Shown here piece after piece: positions 38,831 through 50,733 of a DNA stretch of 64,000 nt. The stretch is from Homalodisca vitripennis (Eukaryota; Arthropoda; Insecta; Hemiptera; Cicadellidae), in NCBI RefSeq assembly GCF_021130785.1, contig NW_025776857.1, forward strand, positions 1 through 64,000, read 5' to 3'. The notes beneath the pieces are model-generated. The model saw only the letters and a list, made by a program, of their open reading frames with translations. It ran no database searches and was not told the origin of the DNA. Position numbers and translations under genes: made by a program. How positions within the stretch are numbered: the first letter of the stretch is position 1; each line of letters starts with the position of its first letter.

Positions 38831-41261
38831 ATCAGTTAAAGCTGAATAACAGTCTAAAACAACAAACTAACTGATTTACATAGCTAAGAAATTTATACTA
38901 GCGTTGGGTACTCTTAAAATATTGGTCATAAATAGAGGGAATACCAATGTCCACCCAAAAATCAAGACAGTGTTTATTTATGGCATTTGCATGGTTTTGC
39001 CGACAAAAGCGAACTTGGAATAAAACATTGATTCGTTGTAAGTAGGAGGTTTATTGAAGAAGCGTGTAACGCAGTCTCTGTACAACCAAATGATTAAAAC
39101 CTATTTCTCTAATTTTTTGTGTCCATGTGTAATAAACTCTACCTTTTGAATGAGTTAACTTAGAGCGTTGATATGTTGTGTGAAAATCCATTTCTACTAG
39201 CTACAGTATATACAGGGTGTCCCACGGAGAAACTGTCAGGACTTGTTCTTACGGTGAAAATAATGAAAAAAGTTCATATACACATAGGTCCAGAAACGCT
39301 TAGTTAGCGAGCTATACAGGGTGAAAGATTTCGCCCAGATTTCAGTGTCACCGTTAAAAGGAAACCCTATTAAATTATTTTGGGCGTTACCCAGAACGTA
39401 AAATTTAATGTATATTATGCAAATTGAACTGAAAAATTGATTAAAATTGGTACTAGACCTCTAGCTGCAGTAATTTTTAAGATATCTGAAATAAGCGTTA
39501 TTAATGACAAAATTCTAGGACCATTCGTTTTTTGAAGGAAACCTTACAGGAAATATGTACGAACAATTTCTGAAAAATGATTTACCGGCTCTTTTGGAAG
39601 ATATCCCTTTACAAAAAAGATTAAAAATGATTTTTATTAATATATAATTTCTATGCAATAAATTAATTTTGTCAATAGAAGTGTTATTTGAAGTGAATGG
39701 TTTTATCCAAAGAACTGATGTGTTTTCCCTCGTGCGTCATAAACCAACCATTATGAGAGGTTTATAGATGTTCTATAGCTGATGTTTATTTCACTCATTC
39801 AATTATTTAGACCGTTGTTTCTCACAGCATTCCTTTTTAACCATGAATGTTGAATAATTTTGTGTTACATAATAACTTAATAACTCATATTTAAATTATA
39901 TTAATAATATTATCTAACTACTGCTTAAATTGAAACTGTTTTATTTTTTAGCCGCTTAGTGAGTATTGTAAAAGGCTAACTTGAAATTTTCAAATGTATG
40001 TAGGTTTATATATTCTTGGAAATAAACCATTTTTCTACCTACCTATCTTCTTATCGTTTTAACTCAGTTGATCAGATGTTTTCATATTTTATTAAAAATG
40101 TAATGTAGCACAGTAACCAACCATTTAATCCAGTTGAAAAAGACTTTAAAGTAGGATAAAAAACCGAGATGAATTATAAGATAGGTGAAAGAAAGTATAA
40201 AAGTCCTGTAAGACACTTAATTTCTGACATGACCTGGTAACCTGGTCCATTCTAATTTTTCAGACAAATATCAACAGCCCAAGGCACTAAATTAAACAGG
40301 TATCAGAATCCATGTCGAAAATTCGTAACCCAGTAAATCTAACGTGGAAGGTGGTTACCAATTGTAAATCACTATCAGTATATGACAGCATTGGAGTGTG
40401 TTTATTGGAATTACGTGGCAATAGCATCATATATACCTCATGGTATCTATTAAGCTAGATAACACAGTGGGGATGAGATTGACGTAACATGGAGCTTCTA
40501 TGGTTTAATGAGGCAATGGGTCGTTGCTCTTAATTACAATATTACCTTATTAATGTGAACTGGATACCTGTTACTAGGAGTCTAGTCTCCAGGCATATAT
40601 CCCCTCCACTCCCATTGAATTTGTAATTAAATGATCTTTTTTCGTGACACAATAATAGTCTTTTATATTTTCTTGAAACCATTAAAAAACCTAAATTGCT
40701 TTAATTGTAAAATTGCAAAATTAAATTTTAAAATTTGCTTTTCATTTGGATATTTTTTAATTTCTCTATTACTATACTCGAGTAATTCGATTTTATGTTT
40801 GTGGAAACTTGTGTATAACATATTCTATACTTTTTTTGTAACTGGATGGATTGACATTTATTCTCTCTCCATTTTGAAAACAGCTCCTCCCTATGACTGG
40901 ACTTTGTTTGTTGGTGACTTTGACTTGTTGCGGTGTAATTTGCAAAGCAAATTCTTATTTTCCTATCATAATTGTTTCTACAAAATAGCTAAAGTTTGTA
41001 GTAAGTTTTGAAGTATATTTTTAACTTGTTATAAGTTCTTATAAATTCACGTAAAATATTACAAAAATAATTAGTTATATTATCCTTACCTGTACATTTG
41101 TTGTTTGAGATTAATATGATTTTATGGTGTTACAAATGCACCGCAATGACGTTTAAAAATAATTAAATATAGTATCAGTTCTTAATTATGTAATTTTAAA
41201 CTTTTCTTCACCCATGAATTTTCTGTGTCATCCACACCCCAATTATATAGAAAATCAACAT

Positions 41262-41356
<95 letters not shown>

Positions 41357-44300
41357 GAAAAACTCTCACATTATTTGGTTGCTCATAAAATAATTTAGGA
41401 TAGTGTAATTCCAAACATGAACTCTCTTTGCCATTAATTTCACATTGCTCAGGCTATAAAATCTATTAACTATGAAAAATAATAAAATGGAAGATTTTTT
41501 CAAGATTTAAGTTCAGTGATTAAAATGGGATCATTCGTGATTTTGCAACGATTTTGACATATATTTTCAACGCTCTAATTACTAGGCAAATATATCCAAT
41601 ATATCATCAACCCAACCATTCCAATGCTTCAAAACCAAAACCCAGAATGAAACCTATCCGAATGGTTACATGCCCATTTTAATTACTAAAAATGTATCTA
41701 AAGGTGTTGACACAATTCTTACAACATCTCCTATAATATTTTTGGAAAATTCAAATATCTGTCCTTGCAGTTTGGTATCAGTCGTAGCTGCAACAACACT
41801 TCCTCAGCTATTTCCTTTCCATTGCGCACACTCTTGAGAGCCACTGAGTCTGGTTGCTATACTTATGGTATATTTAGTCATCTAATAAATAATTAATCAT
41901 ATTCTAGATAAACTAAGAAATTAATAGTATTCATTCTATTGCATTAAAATAGGTCAAATTAAATGTAAGTGTGCGTCCTTAGTGTAATCGAATCTAGAAC
42001 TGGAATAACTTATATTTCTTGGATGCTTTGCCAGTTTACTTCTGGAGTTCATCAAGTATAAATAATGCCACCTATTCTCTTAAATAATACCTTACTTCTT
42101 CTGTTAATTTATTTTCTACCAGTTTTTACTTACACTAGTCACCTACTGTTACTAACAATTTTTATAGTCTGATATAAAAACTTTCGAATTTGTTTTAGGA
42201 GCCTATCAGTATAAATATATTTTCACATATATCAATGAATGTGTTAAGACTTTTCAGTCTAAAGATGTTTTATATTTGCATAGGTTTTTATGAAAATACA
42301 AACCACCTTCATTTATGGCAGTAAAGGATAAGAGGATAAACCAAAATTCGGCTTCTTTATGAACTAGGGCAGGTTTCTAGGTATAAAACACCAATATTGA
42401 AATCACCGAAAGTATAAAAAACTTTGCCTAATGCAGAAATTGATTTTTCTTGCTCATTAATTTTCAATACTGACTGGTAATTGTACTATACTAATATTCC
42501 CTCATTTTAATTTTTAATGTGAGTTAAAAATGACAATTTTCACAACGTCAAGTATACAGACTGTTCCAGACTTTTGTAGAGCTTGTCACACATAATTGCA
42601 GGCGTTTCACTCTATAGTAGCTGTAGCCAACCAAGTTCAACCAAGGAGCTACACTGCAAAAGTTAATTTTAAGAAATTAAAAAAAGAATTTGCGATATTT
42701 GGATTACATGAAACCTTTAAACAAACAAACGAAACAAAATGAAACGCATAGTGAATGCCCAATACACCTCTAACTACAACCAGTAAATATATATTATATA
42801 TTTAAATATTTGTGGAGTCTTTATAAAATGCAACCAAGCATGTAATAATTAAGTTTTAATATAAGTAACATACAGTATCCCTCTACTGAATTTACGTTAC
42901 CATAAACTAATACTATAGTTTCAACTAATAATGTCTTTATTAATCTCCATAAACACTAGGGAAGACTTCTGAACCAATCTATACCACCTATCCTTTTTTA
43001 CCTGACTTATAGTTTCTATACAGGAGATTTACTTAAAAACTTTCAGTTTTTTTCTAATTTTTAAGAAAGTTTGAGAGATTAAAAAGAGGGGAAAAGTGTA
43101 ACACATTTCACTGCTATATCTCCGAAACACTTTGCAATAACACAAAAATGATTTGAACGTAGGAGTGAAACATTTATGACATTTAACATACTTTCCTTTT
43201 AGTTTTCAAAGAGCTTCACATTTAATTAGTTTCAAATAAATACTTAACAATTGTAAACTGGAATGTTTAAGAAGAAGAGAACTGACATATTTTTTATAAT
43301 TACGTTATGAAATTCAACTTTTTGAAATGGACCCGTTGGAATTTTATTATTATTAGTAAGTTTAAAATTAATACATTAGAAGTTTGCTGTTTGAGAGGAA
43401 AAATCATTATTTTACTACAATTTTTGTATAAAAATGTTTGTAGCAAGTTCCTAGCCTATTCACTGTGACGAATGATGCACGTTCATACGAAGAAGCTTCT
43501 GAGCTAACTGATTCGAGAAATTAGGAAGGAAATGAGGCACTTTACATTCAAACAATATCCGCCGGGAAGTCTAAGTTTGCTTTCCTTTGTCATCATTTAA
43601 TTGCAAAGTTTAATTTTACAAAAACGTTTGTAGTAACTCAATATAAACTACACTTGACAATATATAGTAGTTAATGAAAAATAGTAATGAAATACAAACT
43701 AATTCAAATTATAATTCAATATAAACATTTACAAAAGAGTGAATTAATATATTTATATACATTGGAATGTCAAAAAATTCAGATAAAATGTATACGAAAT
43801 ACCACGATAAGACCAATGAAACAGTTACAAATAAAATGTATAGTAAACCTTACTAATATAGACTAAAGAGGTTTCCAAACGACAATCGTTACTAAAATGA
43901 ATTTAAATTTTAATTCAAACACCGCTTAAGATATCCAGATTATATAACTCGAAAGTTTGCCTGATGTGCGAAATGAAAATAATGATTAACAATCAATATA
44001 ATCCATATTTTAGTAAGCTAAAATAGCCAACAAAGTTACTCTTTACATTTTATAAACATTTATATTTACATATCCCTATAATTAAAGTAATATTATTTAT
44101 AAGTTCAAGGGAGGTAAAATTAGCAAATACTGGAAGCTAGGGTTAATTATCGACAAGAGCCGGTGTGTATGTATAATAAAAAAAAAATCAAGAGTTTTTA
44201 CTTTATATTATTATTTAATTACTATACAAAATGTAATTACTCTTGTCACTACACTCTAGTAAATTTCGCATGCGCAAATGAGTCCGCACTCAGTTATAAC

Positions 44301-45144
44301 ATAGATATATTGGTAAAGTTTGTCCTGCTCAAGCAATCCTCTCAGCCTAGCAGACTTTGGTTACGTCATAGTTTACTCATCAATTTGCTCTTCAGTTCAA
44401 TGTATTGTCTACGTCATTTGTTTATTTTAGTGGAGTGTTTTCATACACCTCAATTGCCAGTCTACTTGTATTACTATGCCAAAAATTAAAATATCACATG
44501 CTTTACCCAGTTCGTTTTCTAATTAATCTATCAATAATTCATTAGTTACTCCAAACATTAATCTAAAAAGATTTGCTAACGCTCAGCGAAATGCAATGGT
44601 GAAACACACCAACATAGAAATTTTGTATATAAAAATGAAGCTTTATGCACAACATCAAATCAGTTCATGTTTTTAGTTTTCGTTAATGCAGACAGACAGA
44701 CAGACCTATACTTTAACCTATTAAACTTTAGACTATGTTATCAGACAAGTCTCAGATTAAAGTGAGACCGAATTATTTACAGAAGTGAAACATAGAAAGT
44801 GTTAATCGTTTATAACAATTTTAAATAATAACACTTATTTTATGTTATGTATTCTAAGAATTTGCTATCACTGATAATAATACGAAACATTACCCATTTC
44901 ATAGGTAAGGTTTATGTTTTATTTCAAATTTTTATTTTAGCTTTTAATACATGAATGCCAAGAACTAAATGTATTATGTCTTTGTACATTTTTGTATCTC
45001 TTTCTTAAAACTCATCGTTGACTACACGACGTCCTCACTGTACAATTATGTTGCAGTCACGTACTATTGGTGCTATATACTTTATGTTATTTTGGTAATT
45101 TAAACACATATTAGACAAAAACGGCATAATATAAAACCATTGGA
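38831..45144. other. AT-rich non-coding stretch with a repeat-like segment
   Basis: No gene recognised. The segment at about 39211-39620 starts ACAGGGTGTCCCA and carries more balanced base composition. That opening is common in arthropod interspersed repeats, but I cannot assign a family. The open stretches at 40631-41011 and 44163-44489 have no domain signature. Confidence 0.4.
41265..41355. repeat. (AC)n microsatellite
   Basis: About 45 uninterrupted AC units. The minus-strand open stretch over it (41208-41414) is an alternating Val-Cys translation of the repeat and not a gene. Confidence 0.97.
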
Positions 45145-45215
45145 TTAGGCTCTAAGAAAAGTGGTAACGTACTCACCAGGCAAGTGAGAAATCCGAGTTC
45201 GAAGGCCGGTGAGTA
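45145..45215 (+). repeat. decayed relative of the tRNA-like sequence
   Basis: GTGGTAACGTACTCACC, GGCAAGTGAGA, ATCCGAGTTCGA and CCGGTGAG align in order with the tRNA-like gene at 24315-24385. The anticodon-arm GGCAAGTGAG is shared. The A and B boxes are damaged. The 5' flanks (AAACGGC..AATA.AAA..ATTG) also look related, which favours a tRNA-derived SINE or a duplicated segment over two independent tRNA genes. Confidence 0.5.
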
Positions 45216-45419
45216 TTTACTTGTGATTAAATTTTTAACAAAAGTAAGTTAGGTTATTGCAATTTATAAAAATTGAATTAAAGTGTATACATAAGTTCCC
45301 ATCTTATGAATATGATGGTAACTGTGACATTAAAAAATACAAAAGACAGTTTTATTGTGTGCTTGAGTCGAATTTTTAAAATTATTAAAATTGTATTATT
45401 TTTCCTAAAAAATATCTAC

Positions 45420-45540
45420 ACCAGCCGCCGTGGCTGTACTATGTAGGTCTATACTGCACTCCGGCGCCGCTCACCCCTTCTTGCCATCTGCGGTGTCCCT
45501 CTTATGCATCTAGGAGACCACATAGAATGTCTCGGCTGGT
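45420..45540. ncRNA. GC-rich 121-nt hairpin, candidate structured RNA or foldback element
   Basis: ACCAGCCG (45420-45427) pairs perfectly with CGGCTGGT (45533-45540). Inside, CTATGTAGGTCT (45439-45450) pairs with AGACCACATAG (45515-45525) with one bulge. Further in, GCGCCGC (45464-45470) pairs with GCGGTGT (45490-45496) using G-U pairs, leaving a loop of about 19 nt. The block is far more GC-rich than its surroundings. It is not 5S rRNA, a tRNA or a spliceosomal RNA that I recognise. It could equally be a small foldback transposon. Confidence 0.45.
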
Positions 45541-46199
45541 AAGGGAATTAAAAATTGGTCTATATTGTCGTTATAACTCCTCCCGACAACTTTATATTAT
45601 TAATTCCATCATTTTACAAAGTAGTGTAATTTATTGTAGACATGAATGTAAATGATTGAAAATAAATGTTTATTTATAGTTTATTTATCAACAACAAAGA
45701 AGAGTAATAACAACAGCATCCAAGTTTTAATTTTACAACTTTACGAATTTGTAACACATACCATAAGAGTTTGCTTTTGTTAATATAAAACAAAGAGGAA
45801 TACGGTATCTGATTTGTTCAATCAGACTTCATGAACAAATCACGGATACACATGAGTGAAAATTGAAGAGGTATTTGTGGATCATAATAAAATAATCGCA
45901 ATATTATATAAATCGCATAGTTGTTGCATAAATTGTGCCGTTTATAAATGTATTCAATTCTATTCGGAAGTTGCACTGAACATTAGGGATGAATATATCC
46001 AACGCCCTGTTGAAAGTAAAGAATTTACTTTTAAAATGGTTGACAATGAATATTTGATGAAGTTTACTGAATATGTTTAAACAATAAGCAATATGTATAA
46101 AAATAAGCGAAAAAGAATCTATAATTTTAGATCTCAATGACAGATTAGAAAACTGTTTAAAGTCCAGATCAGAAGCTTTTAAACTTGTCTCTAACATGG
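45541..46199. other. stretch upstream of LINE A, no clear gene
   Basis: Short open stretches on both strands (45856-46080 plus, 45904-46197 minus) have no recognisable domain. The plus-strand one could be decayed 5' sequence of the retrotransposon that follows, but nothing in it shows this. Confidence 0.4.
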
Positions 46200-46219
46200 A
46201 AATACAATTAAAAAGAAGC

Positions 46220-47987
46220 TAATGAAAAATCGTGGCTAAACAGCAGGTGGCTGGACGATAAAATTCTCGATTTTTATTTCCAGACTTTTTCATCTAGTTA
46301 TACTGAGGAAATGTGTAAACCTCTGTTTCTAGTCCCAACTGTGAGTTAGTTGATCAAGCATGGGGATTCAGACATTGTAAACTCGATGTTGAATGAATTG
46401 TTATTTTATTCTTCAGAATATGCTTTTATATGTATTAATAATAATCCTATAACATTGACTGACGATTCAGGTTTACACTGGAGCTTGATCTTTGTGGATA
46501 TTGCGGCAAGGAATGTGTTTCACCTGGATTCACTAACTAATCAAAATGCTGCTTCTGCAAGGGCTGTTGCCAAGAATCTTGGTCTTGGTAATAGTACATT
46601 TATCGAGTTACCCTGTGCACAACAGAGGAACTCATTTGAATGCGGACTGAATGTTTTGGTAAATGCGAAATTAATCAATGATGGTTTTTGTAGAGTAAGA
46701 ACTCCTGGCAAGTTAAATTTTCGTGAGTGGTATCTTAGTTTTGCTGGGAAAGATGAGCGCATGATTAAGGAGTCTGTAGTTGACTGTGGTCGTCTAGTGA
46801 CGTCTTTTGATCCCATTGTTGTGTCTGAACGGTCATCTGAAGACGACTGTAATCTTGTAAATATTGTAAATAGTTCATCTAGTTTAAGTTGTAAGTCTCT
46901 TGAAAATGCTCCTGCGCAGAGTGAAATCCAGTGTAAATGGCACCTTGTAAAACCCAGACGTAGACGTAATCCTCGTTCTACTGTAGAAAATTCTAACAAG
47001 CAAAATAGTATAAATTGTGAAAATAGATATTTAGCTTTAAGTGAACCTCTTTTGTCAGAGAAGAAAAATAAACAAGCTGTAAAAACATCATGTGGAAATT
47101 GGTGGGTAAAACGGAAAAGCTACATAAAAAATGTACAAACAGGTAGTTATAAGAAAGTGTCTTTTCATGGAAATCGTGAACTTAGATCTAAGCACAAGCA
47201 AAATGTAAATAGCTCTAGTTCAAAGCAACACCTTCCAAAGTACGAGAGGTCAATAGGATCTTTGGCGGGCGCATTGGTTATTGGAGATTCTTTACTGAAG
47301 TTCTCTGGTAAGAGATGTGCTGACAATGGTGCCACGGTAGATGTAAATCCAGGGGCAAAGATTTTTAACATCAAGAAAAAGATCATTAATTATGTACAGG
47401 TGAAACCAAAATGTATATTCTTTCATGTGGGAACAAATGATCTTGTAAATGGTTACAACGGAGGGCCTGGATACAATGGTGGTTGGGGTAAGCGCGCTGC
47501 CCTGCACAGTATGGCGGACCTGTTGAGTGTGACAAGACGGAGTTTTCCTGACACTAGGGTAGTTGTCGGTGGCATTCTTCCTCGCAGGGACATCAATCCC
47601 TATGCTTTGTCTTCTTTAAATGATCAGCTTAGCCTCATGTGCAGCAATTTTGGTGTGGAGTTTGTTGTGGCTCATCATCGGTTTGTTGGCTATCACCATC
47701 TAGCTCGTGATGGAAGACATATAAATCGTATTGGAAGTCGAAATTTGGGGAATTTTATTTTCCAAAATCTCGTTCAGGATGCCTCTGGGGTGAGGGAGCC
47801 GGCGCCATCAGCTCTAAACTTGTCTATCTGTGTTGGAGAAACTCTCTTAGCTAATAATAATGTTTCCTCTGGATCTAGTGCTGGCCCAGAGCTTTATTCT
47901 GAAATCGGTGAAACGGACTCGGTGGACCGTGTTCAGGCTCGGCCATCGGGAAACGAGTCCAGCAGGAGACCTTGCTTTCAAGGATAG
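46220..47987 (+). pseudogene. LINE A ORF1: Ulp1-like (C48) cysteine protease plus SGNH hydrolase
   Basis: Numbering from 46350, the protein is 545 residues. A C48-type protease core is visible: H43 (GLHWSLIFVD), D60, Q91/Q92 and C98 (FECGL). Its N-terminal WLDDKILDFYF segment lies upstream at about 46240, separated by an in-frame TAG at 46347-46349. A basic linker (RRRR at 203-206) follows. Then comes an SGNH/GDSL-type esterase fold: block I GDS (312-314), block III GTND (361-364) and block V D454-GRH457. SGNH esterase domains occur in ORF1 of CR1-type LINEs, and Ulp1-like domains are known in some LINE ORF1s. The first residue at 46350 is TTG, not ATG, so the true start lay further upstream. 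Confidence 0.75.
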
Positions 47988-48404
47988 GACATGTAAATAT
48001 CCGGTCACTAAATACAGGATTTGAGGAACTTTGCAGTGTCATTGAGGATTTCGATTTTGATGTTTTGGGTGTTTCCGAGACGTGGCTTAATCCAATGACG
48101 CCCTCAGATTGTTTCAGGGTGGCTGGCTACAATCTCTTAAGAAGCGACAGAATGATGCCACAGACTTCAAAACTTCAATCCAGTGGTGGAGTCGATATGT
48201 ATGTGAAGTCCGGTCTGAATTTAAATCAGATTTTTCTTGACAACATTGACAGTCGGCTGGAGTACATCTGTTGTAGAACTGACATAGGAAACCACAAACT
48301 TTGTGTCTGTATAGCATATAAGCCTCCTGAAACTCCTTACACTTGTCTGGGTTCCTTGTTGCAGTCACTTTTTATTGATCATGTCTTAGGTGTAGACTCA
48401 GTCA
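47972..48404 (+). CDS. LINE A ORF2, endonuclease part 1
   Basis: This is the N-terminal half of an exonuclease-endonuclease-phosphatase (APE-type) domain that nicks target DNA for target-primed reverse transcription. HVNIRSL and VLGVSETWLN correspond to the N- and E-containing metal motifs, and GGVDMYVKSG follows. The frame opens in the -1 register with a short overlap of the ORF1 end and has no ATG, so ORF2 would need frameshifting or reinitiation. It ends at about 48404, where the reading DSVIL meets the (TTTA)n tail of an inserted LINE; the tail codes meaninglessly to 48439. Confidence 0.75.
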
Positions 48405-49864
48405 TTTTATTTATTTATTTATTTACGGTAACACCATAGTAGTACACCATAGTAAATGGAAAAAACAATAAGATATTCTTATATCCAACAATAAGCTAAT
48501 GAAAATGATCCACATTATAAATTATTAACAATGCCAAAATAAATTGCTACAACATAACAATAACATATAAAATAGACTATATAGAGAATAACAATAATAG
48601 CATAGCAACAATAATAAATAGTAACAGTAATTATACAATCAATTATACATCCATCTGCACTTACACATATACTACATAGGAATAATTTATTACAATAAAA
48701 GGGGAAAAAAGAATCAAATGTATGCATGTAGAAAAGAGAGAGGAAAAAATAGAAAGAAATAAATATATACACATATTACTATGAGCCAGGTGTCAATGTC
48801 TACAACAAAAGAAAATGTTTTTTCAGGTGCATAACACTATCACTGAAAAAGTCATGCTGGGAGGAGACGAGGTTTCCAAGTCTGTGAAGTCTCGGCATAG
48901 TGCTGTGATGTACATAATTGGTTGAGTAGACACGACGGCAGAAAGTGTGAAGGGACCTGGTCTGATGAGGCACTCGGAAGTCGATCCGCCTGAGCAGTTC
49001 TGGACAATTCACGTCTCCATTAATTAGTTTATCGAGAAAAACCACATCTAAAAGTTGTCTACGCTTCACAAGCGAGTTCAAACCCAAGGAAATCCCCAAA
49101 TCCTCCAATGGCACAGTTCTGCATTCAAGTCCACATTTGACTCCAACCACCCGCAAGAAGCGATCCTGGACACTTTGGAGCTGCTGGATATGACCAACCT
49201 GATAGGGCGACCAGACAACGCTGCCATATTCAAGCACTGACCTCACCAGAGCAGTAAAGATAAACTTCATAGCTGCAACACTCAGTCCGCTTCTTGAAGT
49301 TCTGATCAGAAATCCCAGATTACGAGAGGCTTTAGTGGTGATGGCATCAATGTGGGATTCAGGGCCAAGACTGTGGGAGATTACGATTACAAGATCTCTA
49401 ATAGAAGTTTTACGAATGAGAGCAGAGTTATTGAGAATGTAATCAAACAGTATAGGAGCGGAGGAACGGTGAAAGGTGATGACTGCGCATTTAGCAATGT
49501 TCAACTTAAGATTGTTCTGCACACACCAATCATCCAATCCAAGAAGGCAACGTTGAAGCTTTAAGCAATCCTGCAGGGTTGAAACGGATGTGAATATTTT
49601 TATGTCATCAGCAAACAATAAACATTCAACATCGATACAGTCAATGATGTCATTGATAAATAAAGTGAATAAAAAGGGACCCAAGTGGGAACCCTGTGGT
49701 ACGCCAGAGGTAGCAAGAAAAGGTTGGGAGGTGGCACCAGAAAATTTTACAGTCATGGACCGATTTGAAAGGTATGAACGGAACCACTGAAGAAGGCTGC
49801 CCAAAACACCATAAGCCTCCATCTTAGCCAAGAGATGTGCATGACTGACCGTGTCAAAAACCTT
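48404..49864 (-). mobile_element. LINE B: 5'-truncated LINE inserted in LINE A
   Basis: Minus-strand insertion with its (AAAT)n tail at 48406-48425 and its truncated 5' end at about 49862. It separates the two halves of the LINE A endonuclease: DSVIL on the left and LGDLNINLL on the right. It carries an RT fragment of the same family as the LINE at 1165-2707. About 400 bp of non-coding 3' UTR lie between the RT stop and the tail. No obvious target-site duplication was seen. Confidence 0.85.
48800..49862 (-). pseudogene. LINE B reverse transcriptase, C-terminal two thirds
   Basis: Upstream of the first ATG (49831) the frame stays open and reads KVFDTVSHAHLLAKM, the motif A region (F-D), so the truncation lies inside the RT domain. 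GVPQGSHLGPFLF (motif B) and LLFADDIKIF (motif C, FADD) are intact. The thumb-like tail (LEYGSVVWSPYQVGH) and an uninterrupted C-terminus follow. The open frame of more than 340 codons indicates a fairly recent insertion, younger than the LINE at 1165 of the same family. Confidence 0.85.
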
Positions 49865-50246
49865 CGAGCTAGGAGATTTGAATATTAATCTTCTTGAGCC
49901 TGTTAAGGCTGAAGTGAAATATCTGACAAATTTGTTTGGCTCTTTAAGTCTTTCTCAGTTGATAAGGGAACCCACACGCACCACTGATTCGTCATCAACA
50001 CTTATTGACCACATTATTGCGGACAAAAACTTCGTTCCTAAATACGTAGTTTTAATAGACACTTCAATCATGCTTGATGCAAGGGGAAGAAAGATAACTG
50101 ATCATAAGCTTGTGTTTTGTGATATTTCTCGATACAAACGCCAAAGGGAAGCTAAGTATGTAGCCTATAGAAACTTTCGAGATTTCCATATGGAGAGTTT
50201 TATTGATCTTGCATCAAACACTAACTGGACGAGATTAAAGAATTAA
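49863..50246 (+). pseudogene. LINE A ORF2, endonuclease part 2
   Basis: The frame resumes with LGDLNINLL (the GDxN catalytic block), then STLIDHIIAD and ITDHKLVF (the SDH-type block with catalytic D and H). It completes the APE-type endonuclease begun at 47972. After 50246 the frame breaks, and the linker to the RT (50253-50733) survives only in fragments, for example APWRDDYIK in another frame. Confidence 0.75.
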
Positions 50247-50733
50247 AGTGTATTAATGAAATTACCGATAAACTGACAAAAGTTATAATAAATATCTTTG
50301 ACATATGTGTTCCGTTAGTTAGAAAGCGTGTCACTAAAGATAGAGCACCATGGCGTGACGATTACATAAAAAGACAAACCGTAATGAAAAATAAATTGAG
50401 GAACGATTATTTAAAAACAAAATGCCCCACCATTAAGCAATCTTATTGCAAATTGAGAAATAATATTTAAACAATGCCATAATGCTTGCAAAGAAAAATT
50501 ATTTAAAAAAAAATTTAGATCTGAAAAATCCTAAAGCTTTCTGGAAGGCGATGCGAAGAGAAGGAGCGATGAATACTCTGCAAAGATAATACGAATACCT
50601 GCAAAATAAATCCAGATGTATTGAACACTTACTTTGCTCAAATGGGTGCAGGAAACACCTCAAGTACAGATATGCTTAATTTTTATAAAAATAACTCACA
50701 CAGTGAAACCAGGAGTGATTTAAATTTAGGCAA

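Noticed and set aside
39211..39620. Segment starting ACAGGGTGTCCCA as a named transposon
   Set aside because: It has the feel of an interspersed repeat, but no terminal repeats or protein motif could be established.
41208..41414. Open frame of alternating Val and Cys
   Set aside because: Translation of the AC microsatellite.
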